From: Helianthus annuus
Taxonomy: Eukaryota; Streptophyta; Magnoliopsida; Asterales; Asteraceae
NCBI RefSeq assembly: GCF_002127325.2
Contig: NC_035443.2
Coordinates: forward strand, 26,996,666 to 27,060,665
Length of the DNA stretch: 64,000 bases
Reading direction: 5' to 3'
Shown here: in pieces, positions 48,207-59,388 of the stretch
Numbering within the stretch: position 1 is the first letter of the stretch
Layout of the letters: each line of letters begins with the position of its first letter
The notes under the pieces: model-generated
Databases searched by the model: none
Told to the model about the DNA's origin: nothing
The model's input: only the letters and a program-made list of their open reading frames with translations
Made by a program: the position numbers and the translations under genes

Positions 48207-48218
48207 GTATCCCCAACT
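48207..48218 (-). other. Tekay polypurine tract
   Basis: On the - strand AGTTGGGGATAC abuts the 3' LTR. A second such tract (AAGTTGGGGAGG) lies at 48342-48353, just inside the end of pol. Confidence 0.65.
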
Positions 48219-48306
48219 AAAAAGAAATTTCGTCCCGAAATTTGGTACGCACTCACTGAGAAAGCAAGATAAGTTAAAGCAGCTAGATAAGTTAAAGCTA
48301 AGTGAG

Positions 48307-51300
48307 TTATATCGTTTGCTGGTTTTCCTGTGGTGTCACATCCTCCCCAACTTGAATGGGAATTTCGTCCCAAAATTCACTAGTTGCATCAACATTAAGT
48401 TTGCTAGGTGTTGCCTGGTCTTTGGGGAACAAATGTGGATACTTAAGTTTCATCTGGTCCTCGCGTTCCCACGTGAACTCTGGACCACGTCTTGAGTTCC
48501 AACGAACTCTCACAATTGGTATACGACTATGCTTACGAACTTTAACTTCCCGATCCATAATCTCAACTGGTTCTTCGACAAACTGTAATTTGTCATCTAT
48601 CTTTAGCTCTTGAAATGGTACTACTAGTGTTTCATCAACCAAACACTTCTTTAGCTGTGATACGTGGAACACATCATGGACATTACCCAACTCAGCCGGT
48701 AATTCCAACCTGTAGTCCACCTTTCCAATTCGTTCCAGAATTTTGAACGGTCCCACGTAACGGGGGTTTAGTTTGTCGCGTTTCCCAAAACGTACCACAC
48801 CCTTCCAGGGTGAGACCTTTAACATGACGCGATCATTAACTTCGAATTCCAGCGGTTTACTACGCTTGTCAGCGTAGCTTTTCTGACGCTCGCGAGCTGC
48901 GGCCATACGGTTTCGGATCTGCACAATGCTTTCTGATGCCTCAAGCACAAACTCAGGGCCTGTGATCTGACTATCACCCACCTCAAGCCAACAGAGGGGT
49001 GAACGACATTTCCGTCCGTACAGTGCTTCGAATGGAGCTGCCTTAATACTTGTATGGTAGCTGTTGTTGTAGGAGAACTCTATCAATGGCAAATGTTTCT
49101 CCCATCCTTTCCCAAAGTCGATTACACATGCCCGTAGCATGTCTTCAAGTGTTTGGATGGTGCGTTCGCTTTGACCATCCGTCTGCGGGTGATAAGCGGT
49201 ACTCATGTCGAGTTGTGAACCGAATGACTTATGCATTGCTTGCCAAAGATCAGAAGTGAAACGTGGATCTCGATCTGAGATGATAGAAGTAGGTACCCCG
49301 TGTCTAGAAATTACTTCCTTAAGGTAGATCGCTGCTAGTTGTGAAAACTTATCTGTTTCCTTGATTGCTAAGAAATGTGCTGACTTCGTGAGGCGATCAA
49401 CAATCACCCAAATGGTATCGTTCCCTGCCTGAGTTCGAGGTAGCCCTGTCACGAAATCCATGGCGATCTGTTCCCACTTCCATGTGGGTATCTCTGGTTG
49501 CTGCAGTAAACCTGAGGGCTTTTGATGTTCCGCTTTGACTTTAGCACAAGTCAAACATTTGCTGACGTAGGTTGCTATGTGGGCTTTCATGCTAGGCCAC
49601 CAGTATGTAGTTTTCAAGTCGTGGTACATCTTATCTGATCCAGGATGTACAGAGTAGCGTGATTTATGTGCCTCTTCAATTACAAGTTCTCGTAAGTTGC
49701 CAAAGAATGGGACCCAAATGCGTCCAGTTACGTAGTAAGCACCGTCTCCCTTTCGTTCTAGTCGTTGCCTCGAGCCACGTAAAGCTTCAGCTCGAATGTT
49801 CTCTGGTTTCAACGCTTCTAACTGAGCGTCTCGTATCTGGGAAGGATGATTGGACTGGATCGTGAGTTGCAATGCTCGCACACGCCTAGGTGCATTATCC
49901 TTTCTGCTGAGGGCGTCAGCTACAACGTTCGCCTTGCCCGGATGATACTTGATGGCACATTCATAATCGTTCAATAATTCCACCCATCGTCATTGTCGCA
50001 TATTCAATTCTTTTTGGTCGAAGATGTGCTGAAGACTCCTATGGTCGGTGTAGATGGTGCATTTGGTACCGTACAGATAGTGCCTCCAAATCTTCAACGC
50101 AAATACCACCGCTCCTAACTCCAAGTCGTGTGTCGTGTAGTTCTTCTCGTGCACCTTCAGCTGACGAGAAGCATAAGCTATCACCTTCTCGCGTTGCATC
50201 AACACGCAACCGAGACCCTGAATCGAAGCATCACAATAAACCACAAAATCTTCGGTACCCTCTGGTAATGACAAGATCGGTGCACTGCAAAGTTTCTGTT
50301 TTAACAACTGGAAGGCCTCTTCCTGCTTCGTTCCCCAAGAGTACGCCGTGTTCTTCTGTGTCAGCGAGGTGAGGGGTTGCGCAATTTTCGAGAAATCTTT
50401 AATGAACCTTCGATAATACCCTGCGAGACCAAGAAATTGTCGCACCTCAGATGGAGTCTTTGGTGCCGCCCAATTCTTAACTGCATCCACCTTCGCAGGA
50501 TCCACATGTATCCCTTTCTCGTTAACAACGTGCCCAAGGAAATGCACTTCTCGAATCCAAAAGTCGCACTTAGAAAATTTCGCATACAGCTGTTCCCTTC
50601 TCAAAAGTTCCAAGATGAGACGTAGGTGGCGCTCGTGATCTTCCTTGTTCTTCGAATAGACTAAGATGTCATCGATGAATACTAAGATGTCATCGAGATA
50701 AGGCTTACATACGCGGTTCATGAGATCCATGAAAACCGCTGGTGCATTGGTCAATCCAAACGGCATGACCAAAAACTCATAGTGTCCGTAGCGCGTTCGA
50801 AAAGCCGTCTTGGGAACATCCTCTTCCCTAACCCTTACCTGGTGATAACCTGATCTTAAGTCGATCTTTGAATAGTAACTTGACCCTTGCAACTGGTCAA
50901 ACAAGTCGTCGATGCGTGGTAATGGATAGCGGTTCTTAATGGTCACCTTGTTGAGCTCTCGATAATCAATACACATACGGAATGACCCGTCTTTCTTCTT
51001 TACGAACAGAACTGGGGCTCCCCAAGGCGAAGAACTGGGTCGAATAAAGCCCCTATCCAACAACTCTTGCAGTTGATTAGACAGTTCTTGCAACTCTCCA
51101 GGTGCTAACCGGTATGGAGCTCGAGCAATCGGAGCCGCTCCCGGCGCAAGATCAATCTGGAATTCTACTTGACGATGAGGAGGTAACCCTGGTAGCTCCT
51201 CTGGGAACACATCAGCGAATTCTCGAACCACTGGTAGATCCTCGATCTTACTTTCTTCAGACTGAGCGTTGGTAACTAACGCTAACATTGCAGGATACCC

Positions 51301-53084
51301 CTTTTGCAGGTATTGCTGTGCACGCATGACCGAGATAATACCAACCATCGTCCCACTACGATGCCCTTGAACTAATAATGTCTCCCCATCAGGGAGAGGG
51401 ATACGCACGATCTTCTCTTTACACAAAATTTCTGCTTGGTGCTTAGACAACCAATCCATGCCTATCACTATGTCAAAACTACCGAGCGTAACGGGAAGGA
51501 GGTCAATATCAAACACCTGACCCACGAGATCTAGTTTGCACCCGAAAAGGACATTCGAGGCTTCTATCGTTTTACCATCTGCTAGTTCTACTACTTGTTT
51601 AACTTCTAAAGGTGTTGGGGTTATCCCTAATCGTTGACTAAACTCTAGGGACACATAACTCCAATCGGCACCCGAGTCAAATAATACAGAAGCAATACGA
51701 TTGTTAACAGGAAACGTACCAGTTACAACGTTGCCGTCATTCCTGGCATCCCCTGCTCCAAGCTGGAACACTCTGTCGCGAGCACCATTTCCCCCATTGT
51801 TGCCATTGTTGTGGTTGTTGTTCCCAGCATTGTTATTATTCGGGCGGTTGTTGTCGTTAGCGTTCAGGTTTAGCTGAGGGCAATCCCGCTTAAAGTGGCC
51901 CTCGTCACCACACTGATAGCACCCCTTCCTGAAACCCTGGTTCTGCTGGGGTGGTTGCCCCTGTTGTCTTTGATTTTGCTGGTTTTGTTGCTGCTGGTGT
52001 TTGGGTTGTGAGGTCCTACAATCCTTGGCCTCATGGCCCGACTTACCACACTTGTTACACATCCGACCACACGGCCCAAAATGATGATAACCACACTTGT
52101 TACAGCGTGCCTTCCTCCCTGCATACGAACCCTGGCTGTGGCCACTTCCCTGGCCTTGATTGACAGAGGACGACTGGCTGATGCTGCGGTTGTTGTTGTT
52201 GTCTGGCCTTTTCTGAGTCTAACCAGCACTAGAGGCTTTATCGTAATCACTCCACTTCCGCTTGTTATCATTAGCGGATACAGTGGCAGTGGGGGTAGCA
52301 GCAGTGGCTGAAATGCGCGGGGGCAACGAATTGCTCTCTACCTCTTGGTCCACAATCTTATGAGTCAATCGAACAATCTGTGTCAAATCATTGAGATGGG
52401 CTGCAGTGACCAAACTCTTCACACGCGGAGGCAACCCTTTGATGAATAACTCAATCCTCCGAGACATAGGCCGGGACAAGTTTGGGCACATGTCGGCCAG
52501 TTCATACGATCGCTTCACATACGCTTCGACTTCAGATCCTACCATCTTCAAGTCGTAGTACTCATTTTCCAATTTCTGGATTTCATCCCAAGGGCAGTAC
52601 TCCTCCCTGATTAGTTCTTTAAAGTCTTCCCAGGTCATGGCATTCGCTGCCTCGATGCCCAACAACTGTACCTGGGCGTTCCACCACGTTAGGGCACCAT
52701 CCGCCAAGGTACCCGCAGCATATTTCACCCTGTCCCCAGCGGGAAAGTTACAGATAGCAAAAACAGACTCTGCTTTCTCGAACCATCTCAGAAGTCCCAC
52801 AGCCCCTTCAGTCCCGGTGAAGGTCTGTGGCTTACAGTCCATAAACATTTTGAATGTACAAGCAGGCTGGTTGGGTTGAGGTTGCACTTGCTGACCTAAA
52901 GGACGAAAGGGAACACATTATAGGAGTGAAAAGACGTGTACCTGGTATAAGAGAAAAAGTACTTGGTACATTCCGTACCAGCTTGATAGGCTGCTAAGGC
53001 CTCAGCCACACGGGTATTGATTAGGTCAGTCAACTCAGTCTGAGTCATGTTGATGTTGCCACGTCCGTGTCCTCATCCACTCAT
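48307..53084 (-). pseudogene. Tekay gag-pol polyprotein with one intron and three in-frame stops
   Basis: From ATG 53084 the - strand reads a short exon ending AAYQA, an 83-bp GT-AG intron (52978-52896), then GQQVQPQPNQP and the Gag domain (WFEKAESVFAICNFP; YYDLKMVGSEVEAYVKRSYE). Three clustered zinc knuckles follow ([40 protein letters not shown]), then protease ([11 protein letters not shown]), RT (FIDDILVYS), RNase H ([15 protein letters not shown]), integrase ([45 protein letters not shown]) and the chromodomain-type tail [20 protein letters not shown]. Stops interrupt one frame at 53075-53073 (TGA), 52221-52219 (TAG) and 49992-49990 (TGA, Arg in relatives); no frameshift was seen. The first stop is avoided if translation starts at the ATG at 53048. 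Confidence 0.9.
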
Positions 53085-53581
53085 GTTTCTATAGTTGGAA
53101 ATAAACCGATTCAGGAAATCGAAACGAGATGGGAGTCATGTATCATACTGATATTTACGTACTACCAAGTTCACACATAGTAAGGCAGAACCCTTCTCAC
53201 GCTCGATAAGCCTCACTGGGACTTGCATGCACCCCGCGTTATTATTAAGTGTGCACCCATAATAATAAGGCAATTTGCATGCTTATCTCAGTGCCTCTTA
53301 GCTTGCGCTCGAAGCTTCCCCCGTTCAAACAACACAACAGATGGTATCACAGGTCTATGGTTCACACGAGTCGAAGAGTAGTGTCACACTATCAAGTCGC
53401 TATGGTGTTAAATGTTTCAGTTCATATACGTTGTGAGTGTGTGACTGCTAAGCAAGTAATTGTATAAAGTGAGAGAGAGAGACGAACCTTGCAATCTGGA
53501 GCTGAGTGTCATGATCGATCTTCGAAGTTGGTTGGCTATAGTCTGGTTTTACAAAACGTTTTAAAACCTAGTTCACTATAA

Positions 53582-53599
53582 CCAGTGGCTCTGATACCA
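53582..53599 (-). other. Tekay primer-binding site (initiator tRNA-Met)
   Basis: On the - strand TGGTATCAGAGCCACTGG lies three bases inside the 5' LTR and extends the standard initiator tRNA-Met match. Confidence 0.92.
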
Positions 53600-53602
53600 A
53601 AC

Positions 53603-55710
53603 TGTAACACCCCCAAAATTCCACCTGCGGGAACCCCGCGAGGCGTGTTACGCATCAGAGTTCGAGCCACCAATCACATTGAACCAATGGTAAATACTTA
53701 ATAAAACATGCCATTATTTACCAATAGAAATTGTCAAACATGATATCAATTCTCAAGATGTTGTGTAGCGGAAGCAAGTAATAAATCGTTTAGCAATAGT
53801 TTCATGATAATAATCAAAATCGATGTATCGTTTGTAAGTTAATCCCAGAGCCTCGATCCATGACCACTCCAGCACTCCCAGATAGCAAGTCCATGTTCCA
53901 AACGTTAATGACCTACAAGCATGCAAACAAGTGTGTCAGACTACGCTGGTGAGTTCAAGGTTTGGTTAGCGTGTTTTGTTACCAGATGTATGTTAATGCG
54001 ATTCAATGTTGCGTTACGATGTTGCTCATGCTAGTTACCCTAGGGAGTGCGCCCATATGTAACCGAGGAGTGTGCCTCTTAGCAACCCACTATGTTGTTC
54101 ACGCTAGTTACCCTAGGGAGTACGCCCATATGTAACCGAGGAGTGTGCCTCTTAACAACCATAGTGAAACCCAGATAATTAGTTCACGCCCGTCCTTACG
54201 GCCCGGTGTGAGGTCTCCCACCTAATAGCGCTATCAACTAATTACCCCCATTGCCCTCCAGGCAATCCGATGATAAATTCCATGTTCAATAACCAAAACC
54301 AATTAAGTTGTTTACCCAAGGTTTCCCTTCCAAATGTTTACCAGTTGTCCCAAACCACCGGGACGCATGCCTGAGAAAATGCAATGAACTCACCTGGGGT
54401 TGCTCGGTATGATACACAACAGTTCAATTAAGCTACGAAGTGATCAATCACGTCCTATCACAGTTATCATACCAAATCAGATTCGTATACTAGTAGAGCA
54501 CGTACGTTCCACACATATAATAACAAGTTGTGTACAAGTATTGACCACTGTATTCACGTATAAGCATAGCAGTTCAACAGTAACCTCACACAAACAAAGT
54601 CCAATATGCGGCCCAATCAGCTGGGCTCGTAACAGTGTGCAAGTCCAACAGTGTGTATGTGTATGTGGTCTCGAGTCGAGACCAGAGATCTCGAGTCGAG
54701 ACTAGACGGTCTCGGGTTGTACTGGTTTCACAGTCTCGAGTCGCAACAGGGTAGTCTCGAGTTGTCACGTTCTAGTCAAGATTACGCGGTCTCGAGTCGC
54801 AACCGGACCCGCAACCGTGGTCTCGGGTTGTGCTTGCTGTATGTTGGCAAGGTGGTCTCGAGTCGAGACAGGGAGTTCTCGACTCGCAATCTGTGTCGAG
54901 ACTAAGCATGTGTAACAGCTTTCCTGATTTCCTTTATTATCAGCAACAATTATTCCGTGATTTCAGCTAACAAGTTAGGCAGTTTCGGAAATAGATCAAA
55001 TCAACAATTAATCCATATTCAAGCATGTTCATAATCATCATCAAGAACAATTGTTTACCCACATGTAGACCCTATCATTGGTTTCGTGTGATTAATCAAT
55101 TTATGGACTAACATGCAACCTAAATCATAATCACCACTCGTAAACATCACAGCCGGTTACAATCATATATACAAACTGATTAATAACAAGAAGAATGACA
55201 AAACCGTAACCTTCCATCCTGACCTCATGTATTCATACAACATACGAATCAAGTAAACATATCATCAACCAATATTACGGCTACAATATTCGGTATCAAG
55301 TATTAACAGGTTAACAAACTATTAGACACTAACCAAAAGATGAAGGGTGACCCGAATCCAACAGCTTCGATGGACATGATGGTTCGGATGCCTTGGTTCC
55401 GAGTCGAGAGAGAGAGAGTGTGTGTTCTAGGGTTTGTGAACTTGTGTATGTTTTGGTAAAAATGTGAGATGTTTACAACATCTCTTGTGTTATGCGATTA
55501 GGGAGATGGGCCGAACCCTCCCTTGGGCTGCCCCATGGTCTCGAGTCGGAGGTGTGTGGCCCGAATGGGCTTGTGTATTTCGAGTGGATCACGCAAGCAT
55601 ATAAACAACAATCACAATTTCACACAAGGCACGTATAACATGCTATTCAAATAAGGTTCACATAATCACGTAACGTTACACAAAGTAGGTTCGAAATACG
55701 AGTTGTCACA
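53603..55710 (-). repeat. Tekay 5' LTR (2108 bp)
   Basis: Partner of 46099-48206 with the same TCTCGAGTCGAGAC array (54664-54905). It drives leftward transcription of gag-pol. Its outer edge is followed by CATAC at 55711-55715. Confidence 0.93.
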
Positions 55711-55715
55711 CATAC

Positions 55716-56522
55716 AATAAAGCATCAAACATACCTACATCATACTACTAAAACTACTACTACTAACACTATAAGACCGGGTCAAATTGGGTAAATTTTT
55801 AAGTAAGTAGCTAGGGGTAACAAACGATAGGCTTTTAGGCACAAAATTGGCAACTAAATGTCCAAACCCCCGCCCCTCTCACTACCAAGCTCATATATAT
55901 AATTTATGAGGTCCAACCCCCCAAATCCCACACTCACACACACTATGACGAGGCTACCTAAATGCCCTTATCCTTTCTACATTCATGTTCAACTAAGGCC
56001 TCGAACCGTATTCAAGCACAAGTTCTAATGCACCCCCACCCGTTGCCACTCTCATCAAAGACAAGCATTATTTATGTACAAGTGTGGCTTCAACTCTCAC
56101 CAAGAATGAAAGGGTATCAAGGGTTGCCGGTGCATCAATTGGAGTTAATCTAGGGTGTTCAAATTCTCACATCTTTTCACTTGATTAAAATTTTTTTTCG
56201 AAATTTCCAAAAAAAATTCCCCCCACATCCCCACACTTGGGATACATTGACCCCAATGTATGGTTTTGGAAGGACTTGATCGCTAAAATCCATTCAACAT
56301 CAACAAACACTTAAACACTCAAACCCTAAATTTCTTTTTGGATTTTTTCATTTTATAATTTTTTTTATATTTTCTTTTCTTTCTTTCTTTTAAAACATCA
56401 CACCGCCAACTAGCACCAACCCAAACAAAACATCACAATCATACGCCACCCAACCGCCCAACCATAAACATATCAAACTAAATAAGTATTTACAAAATAT
56501 ACAAGGAAGGAACACGACCTGA
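55716..56522 (-). other. Athila 3' untranslated region, ORF-proximal part
   Basis: Non-coding sequence continuing 45633-46098 across the Tekay insertion. It contains an AAGTGTGGGGA tract near 56225-56236 and a T/C-rich stretch at 56335-56395. No gene is supported. Confidence 0.6.
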
Positions 56523-58244
56523 CTAGTAATAGCGCGGTCCCGGAGGTCCAAAAATGGAAGACATCATGTCGTTCCATTCTCCAAACGCAAATGAGCCGCT
56601 ACTACTCCCACCTTGTTGTTGTTGAGCTCCTTCTTGTTGCCGCGGGTCGATCCATTGTGAGTGATGAAGCTGTGGGGTCGGATACGACACACTACCATCA
56701 AAAGGTGGTAGAGAGGCATAATCCACATGTTGTGGATCCACAACCACTCTCCGCCCGGCGTGCCAATCTGCATGTAATCTTCTCTCTTGATCATCATGGT
56801 ACCAATTATTCATTTCCACTTCATGGGAATACGCAAGGGTGCGATTCCACGCCTCATTACGATCAAAGCTATGTTTCAAAGACCGCTCTATGCTTGCACT
56901 CATCATTGTATTTTGATCATATAACGTCCTCTCCGAACCCGACCATGTTTCAAAAACAGAAGCCGGAGGACGTTGATTTGCGATAACCTCTTGCATAGTG
57001 CCTTCATAAGCCCACCCGGGCTCATAAGAACGCTCCGTATAATCGTAAAAAGCGCTACCATAACCTCCACCCGGGCCCCCTTGGCCTACGTTCACATTCA
57101 CACCACCTTGCGGTTCCTCTTCATAATCCTCATCCCCACTCGGGACCTCCGCATCATTCTTGGGTTCTTCCTCCTCACCCGGTAGAAGCTCTCTTGCACC
57201 CACCTTCAATGCTCTCCATCTTTGCCCTTCCGACTTCAATTTATTGTAACGTTCCGATTGCGTGTAAGTCCAACCAATCCCCAACTTGTCTAAAGTAAAC
57301 AACTGATGCCTTTTTGTTGCCCCTCTATCTTCAGATGTAAGTGCCTTTTGTTGCTTCATTAACCCCGTGATGATTCAACAATACGGGATAATGTCTCTTC
57401 CTAGCTTATTTCGGCAAATCCATAGGTGGTTCATGATTAGATATCAGATGGGAAAGCGTGGAGACCCATGGAGTAGCGAATAAAGAACGGGTACCTCGGG
57501 AAACCTCACCTGCTCCTTCTCTCCCCTTCGTGGTATGACATTCAAGAGGCAAATCGCCAATAACAACTTTGCTTCGATTCTCAAATTTTTCCGATACAAA
57601 ACTCCATGATAAGTACCCGGCAAAAACAACGTCGCCAACATATCATTCCACCGAGGGTGCTTTTCCGGCTTCAACAAAAGGTTATCAAGAGTGGGAATCA
57701 TGTAGTCACGGGCTGGAAGGCTATCATATTTCCCAAGCTTTTTCAACGTATCAAAAGACATCTCCACTGGAATCCCATGCACTTCACCAACTAACTTCAT
57801 TTGTGATGGCCTTTCATATGTGTTGCACTTCAGAGTTGCCATCCATTCTTGAATTTCAGTGATGAACAAGTTGTTTTTATCTTTATCATAGCAACTCAAT
57901 GCCGACTCCCATCCTAGAGCACGAAATTTGTCAAACACACCAAACGAACCAAACTCCACTTCACGAACTTCCCTCTCGCATATAAACGCCGCTGCCTTAT
58001 TTTTCAACTTATTCATACTGTCATGGTATAAAGTTGGCTGCCAATGCTCCGGTTGCTCATCCAATGGACCCGAGTCCCATTTTGGCTTTTCAGCCGGGTC
58101 CAACTCCATTTCCTCATCTTCACTTTCAATTTCGCTTACTCGACCCTTGTATTGTCTCTTCCTTGGTTGTTTTTCCGGCTGTTTGCCCTTTCCATTCGAT
58201 GACGAAGATGAACTAGCTCCGGTCTTTTCTTTTGTTCGTGCCAT
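56523..58244 (-). pseudogene. Athila ORF in the envelope position, split by two TGA codons
   Basis: The frame runs from ATG 58244 (MARTKEKTGASSSSS) to the stop at 56523-56525, about 573 codons, with TGA at 57446-57444 and a second about 26 codons later near 57374. The intervening codons read YLIMNHLWICRNKLGRDIIP, clearly coding. The N-terminal part is basic, then acidic, followed by a folded-looking domain (FGVFDKFRALGWESALSCYD; MKLVGEVHGIPVEMSFDTL); the C-terminal part is acidic, glycine-rich and Q-rich. No signal peptide or transmembrane segment is evident, so true envelope function is unsupported. It resembles proteins I associate with the region downstream of pol in Athila; role unknown. 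Confidence 0.65.
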
Positions 58245-59388
58245 TTCCTATACACATTCGAGCAAACAACGCAACCAAACACAAACATTAGTCTTTTCTC
58301 CCCAAAATATCCCCACACTTGCTTGTTACCATGGTTGTAGATGTTAGTGAACCAAAAATTTATAAAGAATTTTTCAAAAATCGGGCATGGTGTCTCTACA
58401 ATGTAGAGATTCCCAAAAGTTCACTACTTTACTATCAATCCTACATCTACAAACCATAACCATGTTCAAGTAACAAGTAACAAGTCAAAACTATGAACAA
58501 ACAAGTGGGTATGAACAAATAACCTAAATAACCTTACTTTTCACAATGTATCATCAAAATCTAACAAATAAGCTTCCATACCTTGGTTTGTAGATGCTAA
58601 CACTTGTGAAACAAAAACTTCAAAAACCCCTAAAATTTTCAGAATTAGGGTTTGGAATTCGAACCCGAAAACTTCGTTTTTTTCACCAATCTCTTCTCAC
58701 AATTAGAAAGTGCGTGAAAAATTAGCCAAAATAGACTCCGATTTCACTTGATTTGGTTGAAAATTGAGAAAGTTATGAGTGTTTGAAGGTTGAAGAAGCT
58801 ATGGAGATCTTGTGGGGTTAGAGAGAGATGATAGATGAAAGAGATGGATGAGAAAGATGAAGAGAGAATGAGTGGTTGGGGAGTATTTTCGGTACTGATG
58901 ATTATTAATTTTTTTTATATGTAACGCAGGAACCAGAACGATCCAGATTCTCGCCAGGTTCACCGTAAATTACGGTGTGGACCGTAAATTACGGTGGCAT
59001 CTGACAATATAATCCTACCGTAACTCAGCAGGGTTACACCGTAAAGGACACAATTTTTCAATAGCCACCGTAAGTTACGGTGCCACCGTAAATTACGGTG
59101 GCATCTGGGCAAATGTGATTCGCTGAAAAATGTTATTTTACATGCCTTTTTTATATTTTTTTCAGTTTTTTTCGATTTTTTTATGTTTTTAAAATTCTCT
59201 AAAAACATGTAAAAATCACCCTACCCCCTCAAAAATCCCGTGTTGTCCTCAACACAATGTTAGAGCAATTCGTGATCCGAATGTCCCCACACTTGTTTCA
59301 AACACGGATTTCAAGGAAATACGATAATTGTGCAAACTATACAAAACAAAATAAAATGCTACTATTTACACTACCAAACCTGGGCCTC
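58245..59388 (-). other. Athila spacer between pol and the downstream ORF, with palindrome cluster
   Basis: Non-coding. Two AAGTGTGGGGA tracts lie near 58308-58319 and 59281-59292. Between 58955 and 59105 about six copies of CACCGTAAATTACGGTG-type palindromes or half-sites occur, matching the cluster in the 3' LTR. The rest is AT-rich and unremarkable. Confidence 0.65.

Larger units (their letters stand above)
46099..55710 (-). mobile_element. complete Ty3/gypsy Tekay (chromovirus) element, 9612 bp
   Basis: LTRs of 2108 bp (46099-48206 and 53603-55710) share TGTAACACCCCC / GTTGTCACA edges and differ at only about ten positions by eye. The target duplication CATAC is perfect (46094-46098 and 55711-55715). 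Primer-binding site, gag-pol and polypurine tract are present. It inserted recently into the Athila 3' untranslated region. Gag-pol carries three in-frame stops, so the copy is probably not autonomous. Confidence 0.95.

Noticed and set aside
56591..58347. Several + strand open frames of 60-139 codons
   Set aside because: They are antisense to the Athila downstream ORF and mirror its codon structure.
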